DNA from: Streptomyces sp. NBC_01803 | Lineage (GTDB): Bacteria; Actinomycetota; Actinomycetes; Streptomycetales; Streptomycetaceae | Reading direction: 5' to 3' | Assembly: GCF_035917415.1 (NCBI RefSeq) | Contig: NZ_CP109073.1 | Coordinates: 5,326,001 to 5,390,000, forward strand | DNA length: 64,000 nt | Shown here: one piece after another, positions 17,946 through 27,135 of the stretch | Numbering within the stretch: the stretch's first letter is position 1 | How the letters are laid out: the number at the start of each line of letters is the position of its first letter | The notes under the pieces: model-generated | The model's database searches: none | What the model saw: only the letters and a program-made list of their open reading frames with translations | What the model was told of the DNA's origin: nothing | Position numbers and translations under genes: made by a program

Positions 17946-18848
17946 ATGTCCGAACCGACCGGTGCAGCCCGCCGTCGCGGGCCCTTCCAGGTTGGGGACC
18001 AGGTCCAGCTCACCGATCCCAAGGGTCGCCACTACACGTTCACGCTCGAAGCGGGGAAGAGCTTCCACACCCACAAGGGAGCCTTCCCGCACGACGAGCT
18101 GATCGGTGCCCCCGAGGGGACCGTCGTCCGCACCACCGGAAACGTCGCCTACCTCGCGCTGCGCCCCCTGCTCCCCGACTACGTCCTGTCCATGCCACGC
18201 GGTGCCGCCGTGGTCTACCCCAAGGACGCGGGGCAGATCCTGGCCATGGCCGACATCTTCCCCGGCGCCCGCGTCGTGGAGGCCGGTGTCGGCTCCGGCT
18301 CGCTCAGCACGTTCCTGCTGCGCGCCATCGGCGACCAGGGCATGCTCCACTCCTACGAACGGCGGGCCGACTTCGCGGAGATCGCGCGGGAGAACGTCAG
18401 CCGGTACTTCGGCGGTCCGCACCCGGCCTGGTCGCTGACTGTCGGGGACCTCCAGGACCAGCTCTCGGACCCCGACGTCGACCGCGTGATCCTGGACATG
18501 CTCGCCCCCTGGGAGTGCCTGGACGCCGTCTCCAAGGCCCTCGTGCCCGGCGGGATCGTCTGCGCGTACGTCGCCACCACCACGCAGCTCGCCCGGACGG
18601 TCGAGTCCATCCGCGAGCACGGCACGTTCAACGAGCCGCGCGCCTGGGAGACCATGGTTCGCACCTGGCACGTGGAGGGCCTCGCCGTCCGCCCCGACCA
18701 CCGCATGATCGGGCACACCGGCTTCCTCCTCACCGCCCGCAGGCTCGCCGACGGGGTGACGCCGCCGCTGCGCCGCCGGCGCCCGGCGCCCGGCGCCTAC
18801 GGCGCGGACTACACCGGGCCCGGCTCGGGCTCCGGCCCCGTGGACTGA
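17946..18848 (+). CDS. trmI: tRNA (adenine-58-N1)-methyltransferase
   Basis: TrmI methylates N1 of adenine 58 in the T-loop of tRNAs using S-adenosylmethionine. The 300-residue protein has the N-terminal beta-barrel module and a Rossmann domain with motif I VVEAGVGSGSLS at 110-121, and the downstream motif ILDMLAPWECLDAVSKALVPGG. It is an actinobacterial TrmI of normal length with a short Arg/Gly-rich tail. A -10-like TAGGCT 7 bases before ATG suggests a leaderless message. In many Actinobacteria this gene lies just upstream of the proteasomal ATPase gene, as here. Confidence 0.93.
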   Translation: MSEPTGAARRRGPFQVGDQVQLTDPKGRHYTFTLEAGKSFHTHKGAFPHDELIGAPEGTVVRTTGNVAYLALRPLLPDYVLSMPRGAAVVYPKDAGQILAMADIFPGARVVEAGVGSGSLSTFLLRAIGDQGMLHSYERRADFAEIARENVSRYFGGPHPAWSLTVGDLQDQLSDPDVDRVILDMLAPWECLDAVSKALVPGGIVCAYVATTTQLARTVESIREHGTFNEPRAWETMVRTWHVEGLAVRPDHRMIGHTGFLLTARRLADGVTPPLRRRRPAPGAYGADYTGPGSGSGPVD

Positions 18849-18968
18849 GGCCGCGCACCCCGCCGTTCCGCGGCCGTGTGAGATATGGCACGATGCCGAC
18901 ACCTGCCGACGTGCAGGTTCCCGCACCGTGTCATTTCTCACACCCCACCCTTCCCAGGAGTCCCTCGC

Positions 18969-19562
18969 GTGCAGCTCCCGGCAGGTCACGACCTTCCGCA
19001 CACCCGCACTCGCACCGTCCACTGGCTCATCACCGCCGCGTTCCTGGCCGCCGTGACCGGCGCGGCGGCCCTGCTCCAGCCGCCCGACGCGACCGCCGAG
19101 CCCGGCGCGGTGGCCGCCGATCCCCGGGGTGGGCCGCGGGCCGCGCCCGAGCCGTTGCCCGCGCCCGATCCCGAGGCCGTCGACTTCCCGCTGGACTGCG
19201 GTGCGCCGGGCGTGGTGGTCACCGAGCGGGCCACCGTCGATCTGGGCGCGGACGGTCGGGCCGAGACCATCGCGGTGGTCCGCTGCGACGCCGGCTCCGG
19301 CACTCCGCCGAACGGCATGTACCTGCTCACCCGGGACGGGGACGGCGACCCCCGGGTCGCGGAGACCCTGGTGGACCCGGCCGAAGGGATGACCGTGGAC
19401 GAGCTCACGGTCACGGACGAGGGCGCCATCGGGGCGCGGCTCCTCGGCTACTCGTCGTTCGACGTCCCGCGCTGCTGCCCGGATCTGCGGCGCGACGTGA
19501 GCTGGGTCTGGCACGACGGCCGCCTGGAGCTGAACCCGGCCCGGGCCGCCAACAGCGTCTGA
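18969..19562 (+). CDS. Secreted or membrane-anchored hypothetical protein
   Basis: I do not recognise a named family. The 197-residue protein starts with basic residues and a hydrophobic segment (HWLITAAFLAAVTGAAALL, about residues 17-35), so it is exported or anchored. The outside part is acidic, with Cys residues at DCGAPG, VRCDAG and RCCPD that could form disulphides, and a repeat-like DGDGDPR stretch. The GTG at 18969 has AGGAG nine bases upstream and begins just before the signal sequence; an in-frame ATG at 18885 would give an unlikely N-terminus. It lies between trmI and the ferredoxin gene. Confidence 0.75.
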   Translation: MQLPAGHDLPHTRTRTVHWLITAAFLAAVTGAAALLQPPDATAEPGAVAADPRGGPRAAPEPLPAPDPEAVDFPLDCGAPGVVVTERATVDLGADGRAETIAVVRCDAGSGTPPNGMYLLTRDGDGDPRVAETLVDPAEGMTVDELTVTDEGAIGARLLGYSSFDVPRCCPDLRRDVSWVWHDGRLELNPARAANSV

Positions 19563-19621
19563 GCCCCCGCCGGGGGCATCTCAACGGGGGCACACCTCAA
19601 TGGGGGAACGGGCCGGGCGGA

Positions 19622-19933
19622 CTAGCCGGCGTCCGGCCCGTAGACCTCGACGCCGTCGGTGACACGCCGGACGTGGATGCACTGGCCCGGGCACTCCTTG
19701 ACCGAGGCGGTCACGTCGCGCAGCAGCGGCAGGGGGACCGGGACGGTCGCGCCCGGCGCCGTCAGGAGGTCGGCCTCGGTGCCGGGCGGGGCCGGCGGCT
19801 TCACGTAGGCAAGCCCGTCGATGTCCAGCTCGAACACCTCCGGGGCATACTGAGCACAGATACCGTCCCCCGTGCAGAGGTCCTGGTCGATCCAGACCTC
19901 CAGCTCTTCGGCGGCTTCGTTCTGCGCGGTCAT
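19622..19933 (-). CDS. Single-cluster bacterial ferredoxin
   Basis: A 103-residue electron carrier of the 3Fe-4S/4Fe-4S bacterial type. Cluster ligands are Cys20 and Cys26 in CTGDGIC and Cys81 and Cys85 in CPGQC; the middle position of the first motif is Asp instead of Cys, as in ferredoxins that serve cytochromes P450. No P450 gene is present in the window. The region between the motifs (PPAPPGTEADLLTAPGATVPV) is longer than usual. The ATG at 19933 begins with MTAQNEA, and an upstream in-frame extension lacks family similarity. It is divergent from arc. Confidence 0.9.
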   Translation of the reverse strand: MTAQNEAAEELEVWIDQDLCTGDGICAQYAPEVFELDIDGLAYVKPPAPPGTEADLLTAPGATVPVPLPLLRDVTASVKECPGQCIHVRRVTDGVEVYGPDAG

Positions 19934-20133
19934 ATGGCCTACCGTTCCTCGTAGGTGTGAATCAAAGGGAGCCATCCCTGACGGGTGTTGACCGGTTACG
20001 ACCATACAGCGGTCAGCTTTCCGATGGAGAAGCGTGGGTATTCCCCTGGCGTGAGGGAGTGCGCAAGGGTGAAGATCGGACACACCCCCGACCGTCTTTG
20101 TGATCTAGGGGTTTCGAACTGCACCGGTCCAGG

Positions 20134-20139
20134 TAGGGT
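20134..20139 (+). promoter_or_regulatory. -10 element upstream of arc
   Basis: TAGGGT, a common actinobacterial -10 form, lies 38 bases before the arc start and would leave a leader of about 30 bases containing the strong GGAGGAGG site. No clear -35 is seen. Confidence 0.4.
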
Positions 20140-20177
20140 CTGGAAGCGTCCAGCTCCCCTTGGAGGAGGTGAGGACC

Positions 20178-21944
20178 GTGGTATCCCAGAATGACGACAG
20201 CAACCGCGGCATCCGGCCCGGTCGGGGTTCCGACGACCCGGCCCGGCAGATTGCCGACCTTGAGCAGGAGATCACCGTCCTGCGCCGAAAGCTGGCCGAC
20301 TCTCCGCGGCACACTCGGATTCTCGAGGAGCGGATCGTCGAGCTGCAGACCAATCTGGCAGGCGTGTCGGCGCAGAACGAGCGACTGGCCGGCACGCTGC
20401 GCGAGGCGCGTGATCAGATCGTCGCCCTGAAGGAGGAAGTCGACCGGCTCGCCCAGCCGCCTTCCGGCTTCGGCGTCTTCCTGTGCGCCAACGAGGACGG
20501 CACGGCCGACATCTTCACCGGTGGCCGCAAGCTCCGGGTGAACGTCAGCCCCGGCATCGAGGCCGGCGACCTCAGGCGCGGCCAGGAGGTCATGCTCAAC
20601 GAGGCGCTCAACGTGGTCGCCGCGATGGAGTTCGAGAGCGCCGGGGACATCGTCACCCTCAAGGAGGTCCTTGAGGACGGCGAGCGCGCCCTGGTGATCG
20701 GCCACACCGACGAGGAGCGGGTGGTCAAGCTCGCCGACCCGCTCATGGACGTCACCCTCCGGGCCGGTGACGCGCTCCTGCTGGAGCCCCGATCCGGTTA
20801 TGTCTACGAGGTCGTCCCCAAGAGCGAGGTCGAGGAGCTCGTCCTCGAAGAGGTCCCCGACATCGACTACACCCAGATCGGCGGCCTCGGCGGCCAGATC
20901 GAGATGATCCGGGACGCCGTCGAGCTCCCGTATCTGCACCCGGACCTGTTCCGCGAGCACGAGCTGCGCCCGCCCAAGGGCGTCCTGCTCTACGGCCCGC
21001 CCGGCTGCGGCAAGACCCTGATCGCCAAGGCCGTCGCCAACTCGCTGGCGAAGAAGGTCGCGGAGGTCACCGGCAAGCCCGCGGGGAAGAGTTTCTTCCT
21101 CAACATCAAGGGCCCCGAGCTGCTCAACAAGTACGTCGGCGAGACCGAGCGGCACATCCGGCTGGTCTTCCAGCGGGCCCGGGAGAAGGCGAGCGAGGGT
21201 ACCCCGGTCATCGTCTTCTTCGACGAGATGGACTCCCTCTTCCGCACCCGCGGCTCGGGCGTCAGCTCGGACGTGGAGAACACCATCGTTCCCCAGCTCC
21301 TCTCCGAGATCGACGGCGTGGAGGGCTTGGAGAACGTCATCGTCATCGGTGCCTCCAACCGCGAGGACATGATCGACCCGGCGATCCTGCGCCCGGGACG
21401 CCTCGACGTGAAGATCAAGATCGAGCGCCCGGACGCGGAGGCCGCGCGTGACATCTTCTCCAAGTACCTGACGCCGACGCTCCCCCTCCACGCGGAGGAC
21501 CTCTCGGAGCACAACGGCAGCCGGGGCGCGACGGTCGGCGGCATGATCCAGACCGTCGTGGAGCAGATGTACGCCGAGACCGAGGAGAACCGCTTCCTGG
21601 AGGTCACCTACGCCAACGGTGACAAGGAGATCCTTTACTTCAAGGACTTCAACTCCGGCGCCATGATCCAGAACATCGTGGACCGGGCGAAGAAGATGGC
21701 CATCAAGGATTTCCTGGACCACAATCAGAAGGGCCTGCGCGTCTCCCACCTGCTCGCCGCCTGCGTGGACGAGTTCAAGGAGAACGAGGACCTGCCCAAC
21801 ACGACCAACCCGGACGACTGGGCCCGCATCTCCGGCAAGAAGGGCGAGCGGATCGTCTTCATCCGCACGCTCGTCACCGGCAAGCAGGGCGGTGACACCG
21901 GCCGCTCCATCGACACGGTGGCGAACACCGGTCAGTACCTGTAG
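20178..21944 (+). CDS. arc: Proteasome-associated ATPase ARC/Mpa
   Basis: ARC is the hexameric AAA ATPase that recognises pupylated proteins, unfolds them and feeds them into the 20S core. In this 588-residue protein residues 20-92 are a coiled coil that binds Pup, followed by OB domains and the AAA module with Walker A GPPGCGKT at 273-280 and Walker B FFDEMD (Asp349, Glu350). The C-terminus is GQYL, the penultimate-tyrosine tail that docks on the proteasome. GTG 20178 follows GGAGGAGGTGAGG and matches the family start. It heads the arc-dop-pup-prcB-prcA order and is closed by a strong terminator. Confidence 0.97.
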   Translation: MVSQNDDSNRGIRPGRGSDDPARQIADLEQEITVLRRKLADSPRHTRILEERIVELQTNLAGVSAQNERLAGTLREARDQIVALKEEVDRLAQPPSGFGVFLCANEDGTADIFTGGRKLRVNVSPGIEAGDLRRGQEVMLNEALNVVAAMEFESAGDIVTLKEVLEDGERALVIGHTDEERVVKLADPLMDVTLRAGDALLLEPRSGYVYEVVPKSEVEELVLEEVPDIDYTQIGGLGGQIEMIRDAVELPYLHPDLFREHELRPPKGVLLYGPPGCGKTLIAKAVANSLAKKVAEVTGKPAGKSFFLNIKGPELLNKYVGETERHIRLVFQRAREKASEGTPVIVFFDEMDSLFRTRGSGVSSDVENTIVPQLLSEIDGVEGLENVIVIGASNREDMIDPAILRPGRLDVKIKIERPDAEAARDIFSKYLTPTLPLHAEDLSEHNGSRGATVGGMIQTVVEQMYAETEENRFLEVTYANGDKEILYFKDFNSGAMIQNIVDRAKKMAIKDFLDHNQKGLRVSHLLAACVDEFKENEDLPNTTNPDDWARISGKKGERIVFIRTLVTGKQGGDTGRSIDTVANTGQYL

Positions 21945-21953
21945 CGCACACAG

Positions 21954-21999
21954 CGTCCGGCTGCGGGGCCCGCGAGGCGGCCCCGCAGCCGGACGTTTT
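21954..21999 (+). terminator. Intrinsic terminator after arc
   Basis: A perfect 17-bp stem (21954-21970 with 21979-21995), 8-base loop and a TTTT run, starting 9 bases after the arc stop codon. It implies that dop has its own promoter; a TAGGCT hexamer at 22055-22060 is a candidate -10 for it. Confidence 0.85.
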
Positions 22000-22111
22000 C
22001 CCTGACAGTCCCGAGGAAACCCGCAGTGATCTCCGCAGCGCAGCCCGTGTCCCCTAGGCTCGTGTCCGGCGGTGGCACGGTGGAAGGTCGCCGCTGGCCA
22101 AGGAGGGCTTC

Positions 22112-23623
22112 ATGACTGTACGGCGAGTGATGGGCATCGAAACCGAGTACGGCGTTTCCGTTCCAGGTCACCCGAACGCCAACGCCATGCTCACCTCCTC
22201 CCAGGTCGTGAACGCGTACGCGGCGGCCATGCATCGCGCCAGGCGCGCCCGCTGGGACTTCGAGGAGGAGAACCCGCTCCGCGACGCCCGGGGCTTCGAC
22301 CTGGCCCGGGACAACGCCGACGCCAGCCAGCTCACGGACGAGGACATCGGCCTGGCGAACGTCATCCTGACCAACGGCGCCCGGCTCTACGTCGACCACG
22401 CGCACCCCGAGTACAGCGCTCCCGAGACGACCAACCCGATGGACGCCCTGCTGTGGGACAAGGCGGGCGAGCGCATCATGGCCGAGGCGGCCCGGCGCGC
22501 CGCCGAGGTCCCCGGCACCCAGCCGATCCATCTCTACAAGAACAACACCGACAACAAGGGCGCCTCCTACGGCACGCACGAGAACTACCTGATGAAGCGG
22601 GAGACCCCCTTCTCGGAGATCGTGCGCCACCTGACACCGTTCTTCGTCTCCCGTCAGGTCGTCTGCGGCGCCGGCCGCGTCGGTATCGGCCAGGACGGCA
22701 GCGAGGACGGCTTCCAGCTGAGCCAGCGCGCGGACTACTTCGAGGTCGAGGTCGGCCTGGAGACGACGCTCAAGCGGCCCATCATCAACACCCGCGACGA
22801 GCCGCACGCCGACGCCGAGCGCTATCGCAGGCTGCATGTGATCATCGGCGACGCCAACCTCGCCGAGATCTCCACCTACCTCAAGCTCGGCACCACCGCG
22901 CTGGTCCTGGCGATGATCGAGGACGGCTTCATCGCCGTCGACCTCGCCGTCGACCAGCCGGTGCGCACCCTGCACCGGGTCAGCCACGACCCGTCTCTCA
23001 AGGAGCTCGTGACACTGCGCAGCGGCCGGACGCTGACCGCCGTCCAGCTCCAGATGGAGTACTACGAACTGGCCCGCAAGTATGTCGAGGAGCGCTGGGG
23101 CGCGGACGCCGATCCGCAGACCGCGGACGTCCTCGGCCGCTGGGAGGACGTGCTCACCCGCCTGGAGCGGGACCCGATGAGCCTCTCCCGGGAGCTGGAC
23201 TGGGTCGCCAAGCGCGAGCTGATGGAGGGCTACCGCCGTCGCGACGGCCTCGGATGGGACGCGGCGCGCCTCCACCTCGTGGACCTCCAGTACGCCGACG
23301 TCCGCCCCGACAAGGGCCTGTACAACCGGCTGGCGGCCCGGGGCCGGATGACCCGGCTGCTGTCGGAGGAGGACGTCCTGCGCGCCCAGGGCGACCCGCC
23401 GGACGACACCAGGGCGTACTTCCGGGGCCGCTGCCTGGACAAGTACGCGGACGACGTGGCCGCCGCGTCCTGGGACTCGGTGATCTTCGACCTGCCGGGC
23501 CGGGACTCCCTGCAGCGGGTGCCCACGATGGACCCGCTGCGCGGTACGCGGGAGCACGTCGAGAGCCTGCTGGACCGCTGCGCGACGGCCGAGGATCTCG
23601 TCCGGGCGCTGTCCGGCGGCTGA
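22112..23623 (+). CDS. dop: Pup deamidase / depupylase
   Basis: Dop deamidates the C-terminal glutamine of Pup to glutamate before conjugation and also removes Pup from proteins. The 503-residue protein is a glutamine-synthetase-like fold of the Pup-ligase family, starting VMGIETEYG with metal-binding Glu10, and containing the shared blocks [18 protein letters not shown] and [20 protein letters not shown]. The Dop-type loop near residues 40-85 ([20 protein letters not shown]) separates it from PafA. GGAGGG lies before the ATG. It is followed by pup after 198 bases that hold tandem repeats. Confidence 0.96.
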   Translation: MTVRRVMGIETEYGVSVPGHPNANAMLTSSQVVNAYAAAMHRARRARWDFEEENPLRDARGFDLARDNADASQLTDEDIGLANVILTNGARLYVDHAHPEYSAPETTNPMDALLWDKAGERIMAEAARRAAEVPGTQPIHLYKNNTDNKGASYGTHENYLMKRETPFSEIVRHLTPFFVSRQVVCGAGRVGIGQDGSEDGFQLSQRADYFEVEVGLETTLKRPIINTRDEPHADAERYRRLHVIIGDANLAEISTYLKLGTTALVLAMIEDGFIAVDLAVDQPVRTLHRVSHDPSLKELVTLRSGRTLTAVQLQMEYYELARKYVEERWGADADPQTADVLGRWEDVLTRLERDPMSLSRELDWVAKRELMEGYRRRDGLGWDAARLHLVDLQYADVRPDKGLYNRLAARGRMTRLLSEEDVLRAQGDPPDDTRAYFRGRCLDKYADDVAAASWDSVIFDLPGRDSLQRVPTMDPLRGTREHVESLLDRCATAEDLVRALSGG

Positions 23624-23684
23624 TTTTCCGTCGATCCGGGAATCATGGAGGTAGTCCCCGGACGTTGTAGCGAGGGAGCACCTT

Positions 23685-23752
23685 GGAGCAACGCAAGCCG
23701 CTCCGGGGCAACGCAGCCGCTCGGGAGCAACGCAGCCGCTCCGGAGCAACGA
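23685..23752 (+). repeat. Tandem 19-bp repeat upstream of pup
   Basis: Three full units and a 10-base fourth lie head to tail: 23685-23704 (one extra base), 23705-23723, 23724-23742 and 23743-23752. The unit is GGAGCAACGCAGCCGCTCC, whose ends (GGAGC/GCTCC) are inverted repeats, so each copy can form a 5-bp hairpin or bind a dimer. The array lies between dop and pup, 70-137 bases before the pup start. A candidate pup -10, TAGGGT at 23777-23782, lies 25 bases beyond it. Confidence 0.85.
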
Positions 23753-23821
23753 AAGGCCGATGTCAGCCCCGGCTAGTAGGGTCTGATCTTGTCACGTCGA
23801 ACTGAGCATGGGGTGAGGGAG

Positions 23822-24040
23822 ATGGCGACCAAGGACACCGGCGGCGGCCAGCAGAGGGCGTCGCGCACGAGTGAAGAGACCGAGGAGCAGACCCAGGACG
23901 CCGAGGTCTCGGAGGACCTCAAGGAGCGCCAGGAAGCGCTGACGGACGATGTGGACTCCGTCCTGGACGAGATCGACGAGGTTCTTGAGTCGAACGCGGA
24001 GGACTTCGTCCGCAGCTTCGTCCAGAAGGGCGGCCAGTAG
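23822..24040 (+). CDS. pup: Prokaryotic ubiquitin-like protein Pup
   Basis: Pup is the small, mostly disordered tag that PafA joins to lysines of proteins to be degraded. The 72-residue product is rich in Glu, Gln and Asp, has the helix-forming segment that docks on the ARC coiled coil (SVLDEIDEVLESNAEDFVRSFVQKGG) and ends in GGQ. The terminal Gln means Dop must convert it to Glu before ligation. GTGAGGGAG lies before the ATG at 23822; an in-frame GTG/TTG upstream would add residues not seen in the family. It is followed by prcB after a hairpin. Confidence 0.97.
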   Translation: MATKDTGGGQQRASRTSEETEEQTQDAEVSEDLKERQEALTDDVDSVLDEIDEVLESNAEDFVRSFVQKGGQ

Positions 24041-24114
24041 CCAGGGCCGCGGGGACGCTCCGCGACCCGTGTGGATCATCGCCATGTGACGGGTAGGGTC
24101 CATCGCATACGCCG

Positions 24115-24151
24115 CCGCTGCCCCGGCCGCATCACCGGACCGGGGCAGCGG
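24115..24151 (+). terminator. Hairpin between pup and prcB
   Basis: A 12-bp stem CCGCTGCCCCGG/CCGGGGCAGCGG with a 13-base loop that can pair further. No T-run. It may partly stop pup transcripts or raise pup mRNA stability so that pup is expressed above the proteasome subunits. A TAGGGT hexamer at 24094-24099 just before it could be a prcB -10. Confidence 0.45.
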
Positions 24152-24177
24152 ACCGTTTCCTACCTGGAAGGAATCCT

Positions 24178-25023
24178 GTGGCAGCCAACTCGCACGACCA
24201 GGGGCGCCTCCCCGCAGCCTTCCTGAGGCCGGGGTCCTCGTCATTCTTCGACTTCCTCTCCGACTACGCGCCCGAGCGGCTTCCCGGTGGCCGCGCGCTG
24301 CCGCCGATCGAGGGCGCGATCGAGACCGTGCACGGCACCACGATCGTGGCGGCCACCTTCGCCGGCGGCGTGGTGCTGGCCGGTGACCGCCGGGCCACGA
24401 TGGGGAACATGATCGCCCAGCGCGATGTGGAGAAGGTCTTCCCGGCGGACGAGTTCTCGGCGGTCGGCATCGCGGGCACCGCGGGCCTCGCCGTCGAGCT
24501 GGTCAAGCTGTTCCAGCTGGAGCTGGAGCACTTCGAGAAGGTCGAGGGCCACGTGCTGTCCCTGGAGGGCAAGGCCAACCGGCTCTCCACCATGATCCGG
24601 GGGAACCTGGGCATGGCCATGCAGGGCCTGGCCGTGGTCCCGATGTTCGCCGGATACGACCTGGAGCGGGAGAAGGGCCGGATCTTCTCCTACGATGTGA
24701 CCGGCGGCCGTTCCGAGGAGCTGGGCTTCGCCGCCGTCGGCTCCGGATCGATCTTCGCCCGCGGCGCGCTGAAGAAGCTGCACCGCCCCGACCTGACCGA
24801 GCAGCAGACGGCCACGGCCGTCGTCCAGGCGCTGTACGACGCGGCCGACGACGACTCAGCCACGGGCGGACCCGATCTTGCCCGGCGGATCTTCCCTATC
24901 GTCACGGTGATCACCGAGGATGGGTTCCGCAGGCTCACCGAAGCGGAGGTCTCCGAGATCGCCAGGACCGTGCACGAGGGGCGTCTCCAGCTGCCCAACG
25001 GGCCGCAGGCCCCGGTTCTGTAG
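24178..25023 (+). CDS. prcB: 20S proteasome beta subunit
   Basis: The catalytic subunit of the actinobacterial 20S proteasome, 281 residues. A 53-residue propeptide ends in VHG and is cut to expose Thr54 (TTIVAA), the N-terminal nucleophile; Asp and Lys of the active site are in the following block with GDRRATMGN. The GTG start has GGAAGGA. It forms an operon with prcA 55 bases downstream; alpha and beta rings assemble into the 7-7-7-7 core that works with ARC. Confidence 0.97.
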   Translation: MAANSHDQGRLPAAFLRPGSSSFFDFLSDYAPERLPGGRALPPIEGAIETVHGTTIVAATFAGGVVLAGDRRATMGNMIAQRDVEKVFPADEFSAVGIAGTAGLAVELVKLFQLELEHFEKVEGHVLSLEGKANRLSTMIRGNLGMAMQGLAVVPMFAGYDLEREKGRIFSYDVTGGRSEELGFAAVGSGSIFARGALKKLHRPDLTEQQTATAVVQALYDAADDDSATGGPDLARRIFPIVTVITEDGFRRLTEAEVSEIARTVHEGRLQLPNGPQAPVL

Positions 25024-25078
25024 ATTCCGGTGCGGTAGAGCTGAAGACTTCTGACGGACAGGAAGGGACGAGTAGCCG

Positions 25079-25831
25079 GTGTCGACGCCGTTCTATGTCT
25101 CACCCCAGCAGGCCATGGCCGACCGCGCCGAGTACGCCCGCAAGGGCATCGCGCGCGGCCGGAGCCTGGTCGTGCTGCAGTACGCCGACGGCATCGTGTT
25201 CGTCGCCGAGAACCCCTCGCGCGCGTTGCACAAGGTGAGCGAGATCTACGACCGGATCGCCTTCGCGGCGACGGGCAAGTACAACGAGTACGAGAGCCTG
25301 CGCATCGGCGGCACCCGCTATGCCGACCTGCGGGGATACACCTACGACCGCGAGGACGTGACGGCCCGCGGGCTGGCCAACCTCTACGCCCAGACGCTGG
25401 GCAACATCTTCTCCAGCGCCGCCGAGAAGCCCTACGAGGTGGAGCTGCTGGTCGCCGAGGTCGGCGAATCGCCGGCCGACGACGAGATCTACCGGCTGCC
25501 GCACGACGGCTCGATCATCGACGAGCACGGCTCGGTGGCCGTCGGCGGGAACTCCGACCAGATCGGCAGCTATCTGGGTCAGCGGCACCGCGACGACATG
25601 GACCTCGGCGAGGCCCTGCGGCTGGCCGTCGAGTCCCTGACCCGGGACAGCAACGGCGGCGAGCGGGAGCTGACCGCGGATCAGCTCGAAGTCGCGGTCC
25701 TGGACCGGACCCGGCCGCAGAAGCGGAAGTTCAAGCGTGTGCCGGGCCGTCAGCTCGCGCGCCTGCTGGAGGGTGACGGCGGCTCCGCTGCCGCCGCCGA
25801 GCCGGAGGAGAGCGGCTCCGAGGAGGAGTGA
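25079..25831 (+). CDS. prcA: 20S proteasome alpha subunit
   Basis: The 250-residue alpha subunit forms the outer rings that gate entry and bind the ARC C-terminal tails. It starts with [25 protein letters not shown], the typical gating N-terminus, then has the proteasome fold without a catalytic Thr. The C-terminal 25 residues are Glu/Ala-rich. The GTG start follows AGGAAGGGA. It ends the prcBA operon at an 18-bp hairpin. Confidence 0.97.
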   Translation: MSTPFYVSPQQAMADRAEYARKGIARGRSLVVLQYADGIVFVAENPSRALHKVSEIYDRIAFAATGKYNEYESLRIGGTRYADLRGYTYDREDVTARGLANLYAQTLGNIFSSAAEKPYEVELLVAEVGESPADDEIYRLPHDGSIIDEHGSVAVGGNSDQIGSYLGQRHRDDMDLGEALRLAVESLTRDSNGGERELTADQLEVAVLDRTRPQKRKFKRVPGRQLARLLEGDGGSAAAAEPEESGSEEE

Positions 25832-25849
25832 GACGGCGTCACGACGCCT

Positions 25850-25890
25850 GACGGCGGGGCGCCCGGCGACGAGCCGGGCGCCCCGCCGTC
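25850..25890 (+). terminator. Strong hairpin after prcA
   Basis: A perfect 18-bp GC-rich stem (25850-25867 with 25873-25890) and 5-base loop, starting 19 bases past the prcA stop. It isolates the proteasome operon from the converging LacI gene. Confidence 0.75.
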
Positions 25891-26020
25891 CGTTGAGCGC
25901 GGCTCTTCCCGGAGCCTCGGCCCGCACGCGGTTGTCGGTGCCGGGAGTCCGGGCGGCACCGTGATCCGGCGAGCCGGGGAATCCGGCCGGCCGGGAGGCT
26001 CGCCCCGGGGCGAGCCGGGG

Positions 26021-27046
26021 TCAGGGGGCGGCCGGTGGGGGTGCGCTCGAGCCGCGGCGGGAGAGGGCCACCGGGAGCACCGTCGTGCCCCGCGCGTGGC
26101 CGGCCAGGACGGCCAGCAGGGCGCGCATGCCCGCGGCGCCCAGCTCCTCCCCGGGAAGGGAGACCGTGGTCAGCTCCGGCTCCACCGCCGTCGCCACGGT
26201 CAGGTCGTCGAAGCCCGTCACGGAGAGGTCCTCCGGCACCCGCAGCCCGCGCCGCCGCGCCGCCTTGCAGGCCCCCACCGCCAGCATGTCGTCGTCGCAC
26301 ACCAGCGCCGTCGGCCGGTGCGGACCGGCGTCCGCCAGGAGCCGCCCGGCCGCGCCCAGGCCGCCCGCCACGCTGATCGGCGCCCGTTCCGTCCGCACGA
26401 TCTCCGCGCCGGGCACCGTGGCCAGCTCCTCGGCGAGGACCCGGGCCCGTACCCGGAACGTCCAGGAGTCCACGTCCGCCGCGAGGTGCGCGAAGCGGCG
26501 GTGACCGAGGCCGAGCAGGTGGGCGGTGACGAGCCGCATGCCCGCGGCGATGTCCGGGTTGACGGTGGCGGCGGCGCCCCCGTGCGGCTCGCTGTCCAGC
26601 ATGACCAGCGGCAGCCCGCCCCCGCTGAGCGCCGCCAGCGCCTCGGCGGCCATCGAGGAGGCGAGCACGCCGTCGAGGGTGGCGCTCGCGGAGGCGAACG
26701 GATCGCGGGCCGGGCCGACGCCCTGGGGCGAGGGGTAGAGCACCACCCCGACGTCGTCCTCGGCGGCCACCCGCGCGGCGCCGGCGTGCACCCGCGCGAA
26801 GAACTCGTTGGTCAGCGCGGGCACCACCACCAGGGCCGTGCGGCTGCGGCCGAGCCGCAGGGTGCGGGCGGCCAGGTTCGGCCGGTAGCCCAGCTCCCGC
26901 GCGGCGGCGCGCACCGCCTCGGCACGGGCCGGTGAGACGCGGCCCCGCCAGCGGTCGCCGAGCACCAGCGAGACCGTCGCCTGGGACACCCCGGCGTGCT
27001 GGGCGACATCCCGGCTGGTGGGTCTCGGCGGGATCGCGTTGCTCAC
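26021..27046 (-). CDS. LacI-family transcriptional regulator
   Basis: A 341-residue regulator with a classic LacI helix-turn-helix and hinge in residues 8-60 (TSRDVAQHAGVSQATVSLVL, then RPNLAARTLRLGRS) and a periplasmic-binding-protein-like sensor domain. The ligand is unknown. The start is GTG. It is divergent from the MFS transporter gene across an 89-base spacer with repeated palindromic elements, so it most likely controls that transporter and itself. It and the transporter separate prcBA from pafA; as I recall the same pair sits here in other streptomycetes. Confidence 0.92.
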   Translation of the reverse strand: MSNAIPPRPTSRDVAQHAGVSQATVSLVLGDRWRGRVSPARAEAVRAAARELGYRPNLAARTLRLGRSRTALVVVPALTNEFFARVHAGAARVAAEDDVGVVLYPSPQGVGPARDPFASASATLDGVLASSMAAEALAALSGGGLPLVMLDSEPHGGAAATVNPDIAAGMRLVTAHLLGLGHRRFAHLAADVDSWTFRVRARVLAEELATVPGAEIVRTERAPISVAGGLGAAGRLLADAGPHRPTALVCDDDMLAVGACKAARRRGLRVPEDLSVTGFDDLTVATAVEPELTTVSLPGEELGAAGMRALLAVLAGHARGTTVLPVALSRRGSSAPPPAAP

Positions 27047-27088
27047 TTTCGCCTACCTGTTGCCTGGATCCGCCGGAACCCGGCTATC

Positions 27089-27124
27089 GTACGTACACTG
27101 GCGACGTTATACGTAACACTAGCG
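27089..27124. promoter_or_regulatory. Putative operator of the LacI regulator
   Basis: Two near-identical elements, TACGTACACTGGCG (27090-27103) and TACGTAACACTAGCG (27110-27124), are repeated with a 20-bp period. They include the perfect palindrome GTACGTAC (27089-27096) and GTTA-TACG-TAAC (27106-27117). They lie in the divergent regulator/transporter spacer, where a LacI dimer or tetramer would act. Confidence 0.55.
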
Positions 27125-27135
27125 GGGGTGAGGCC

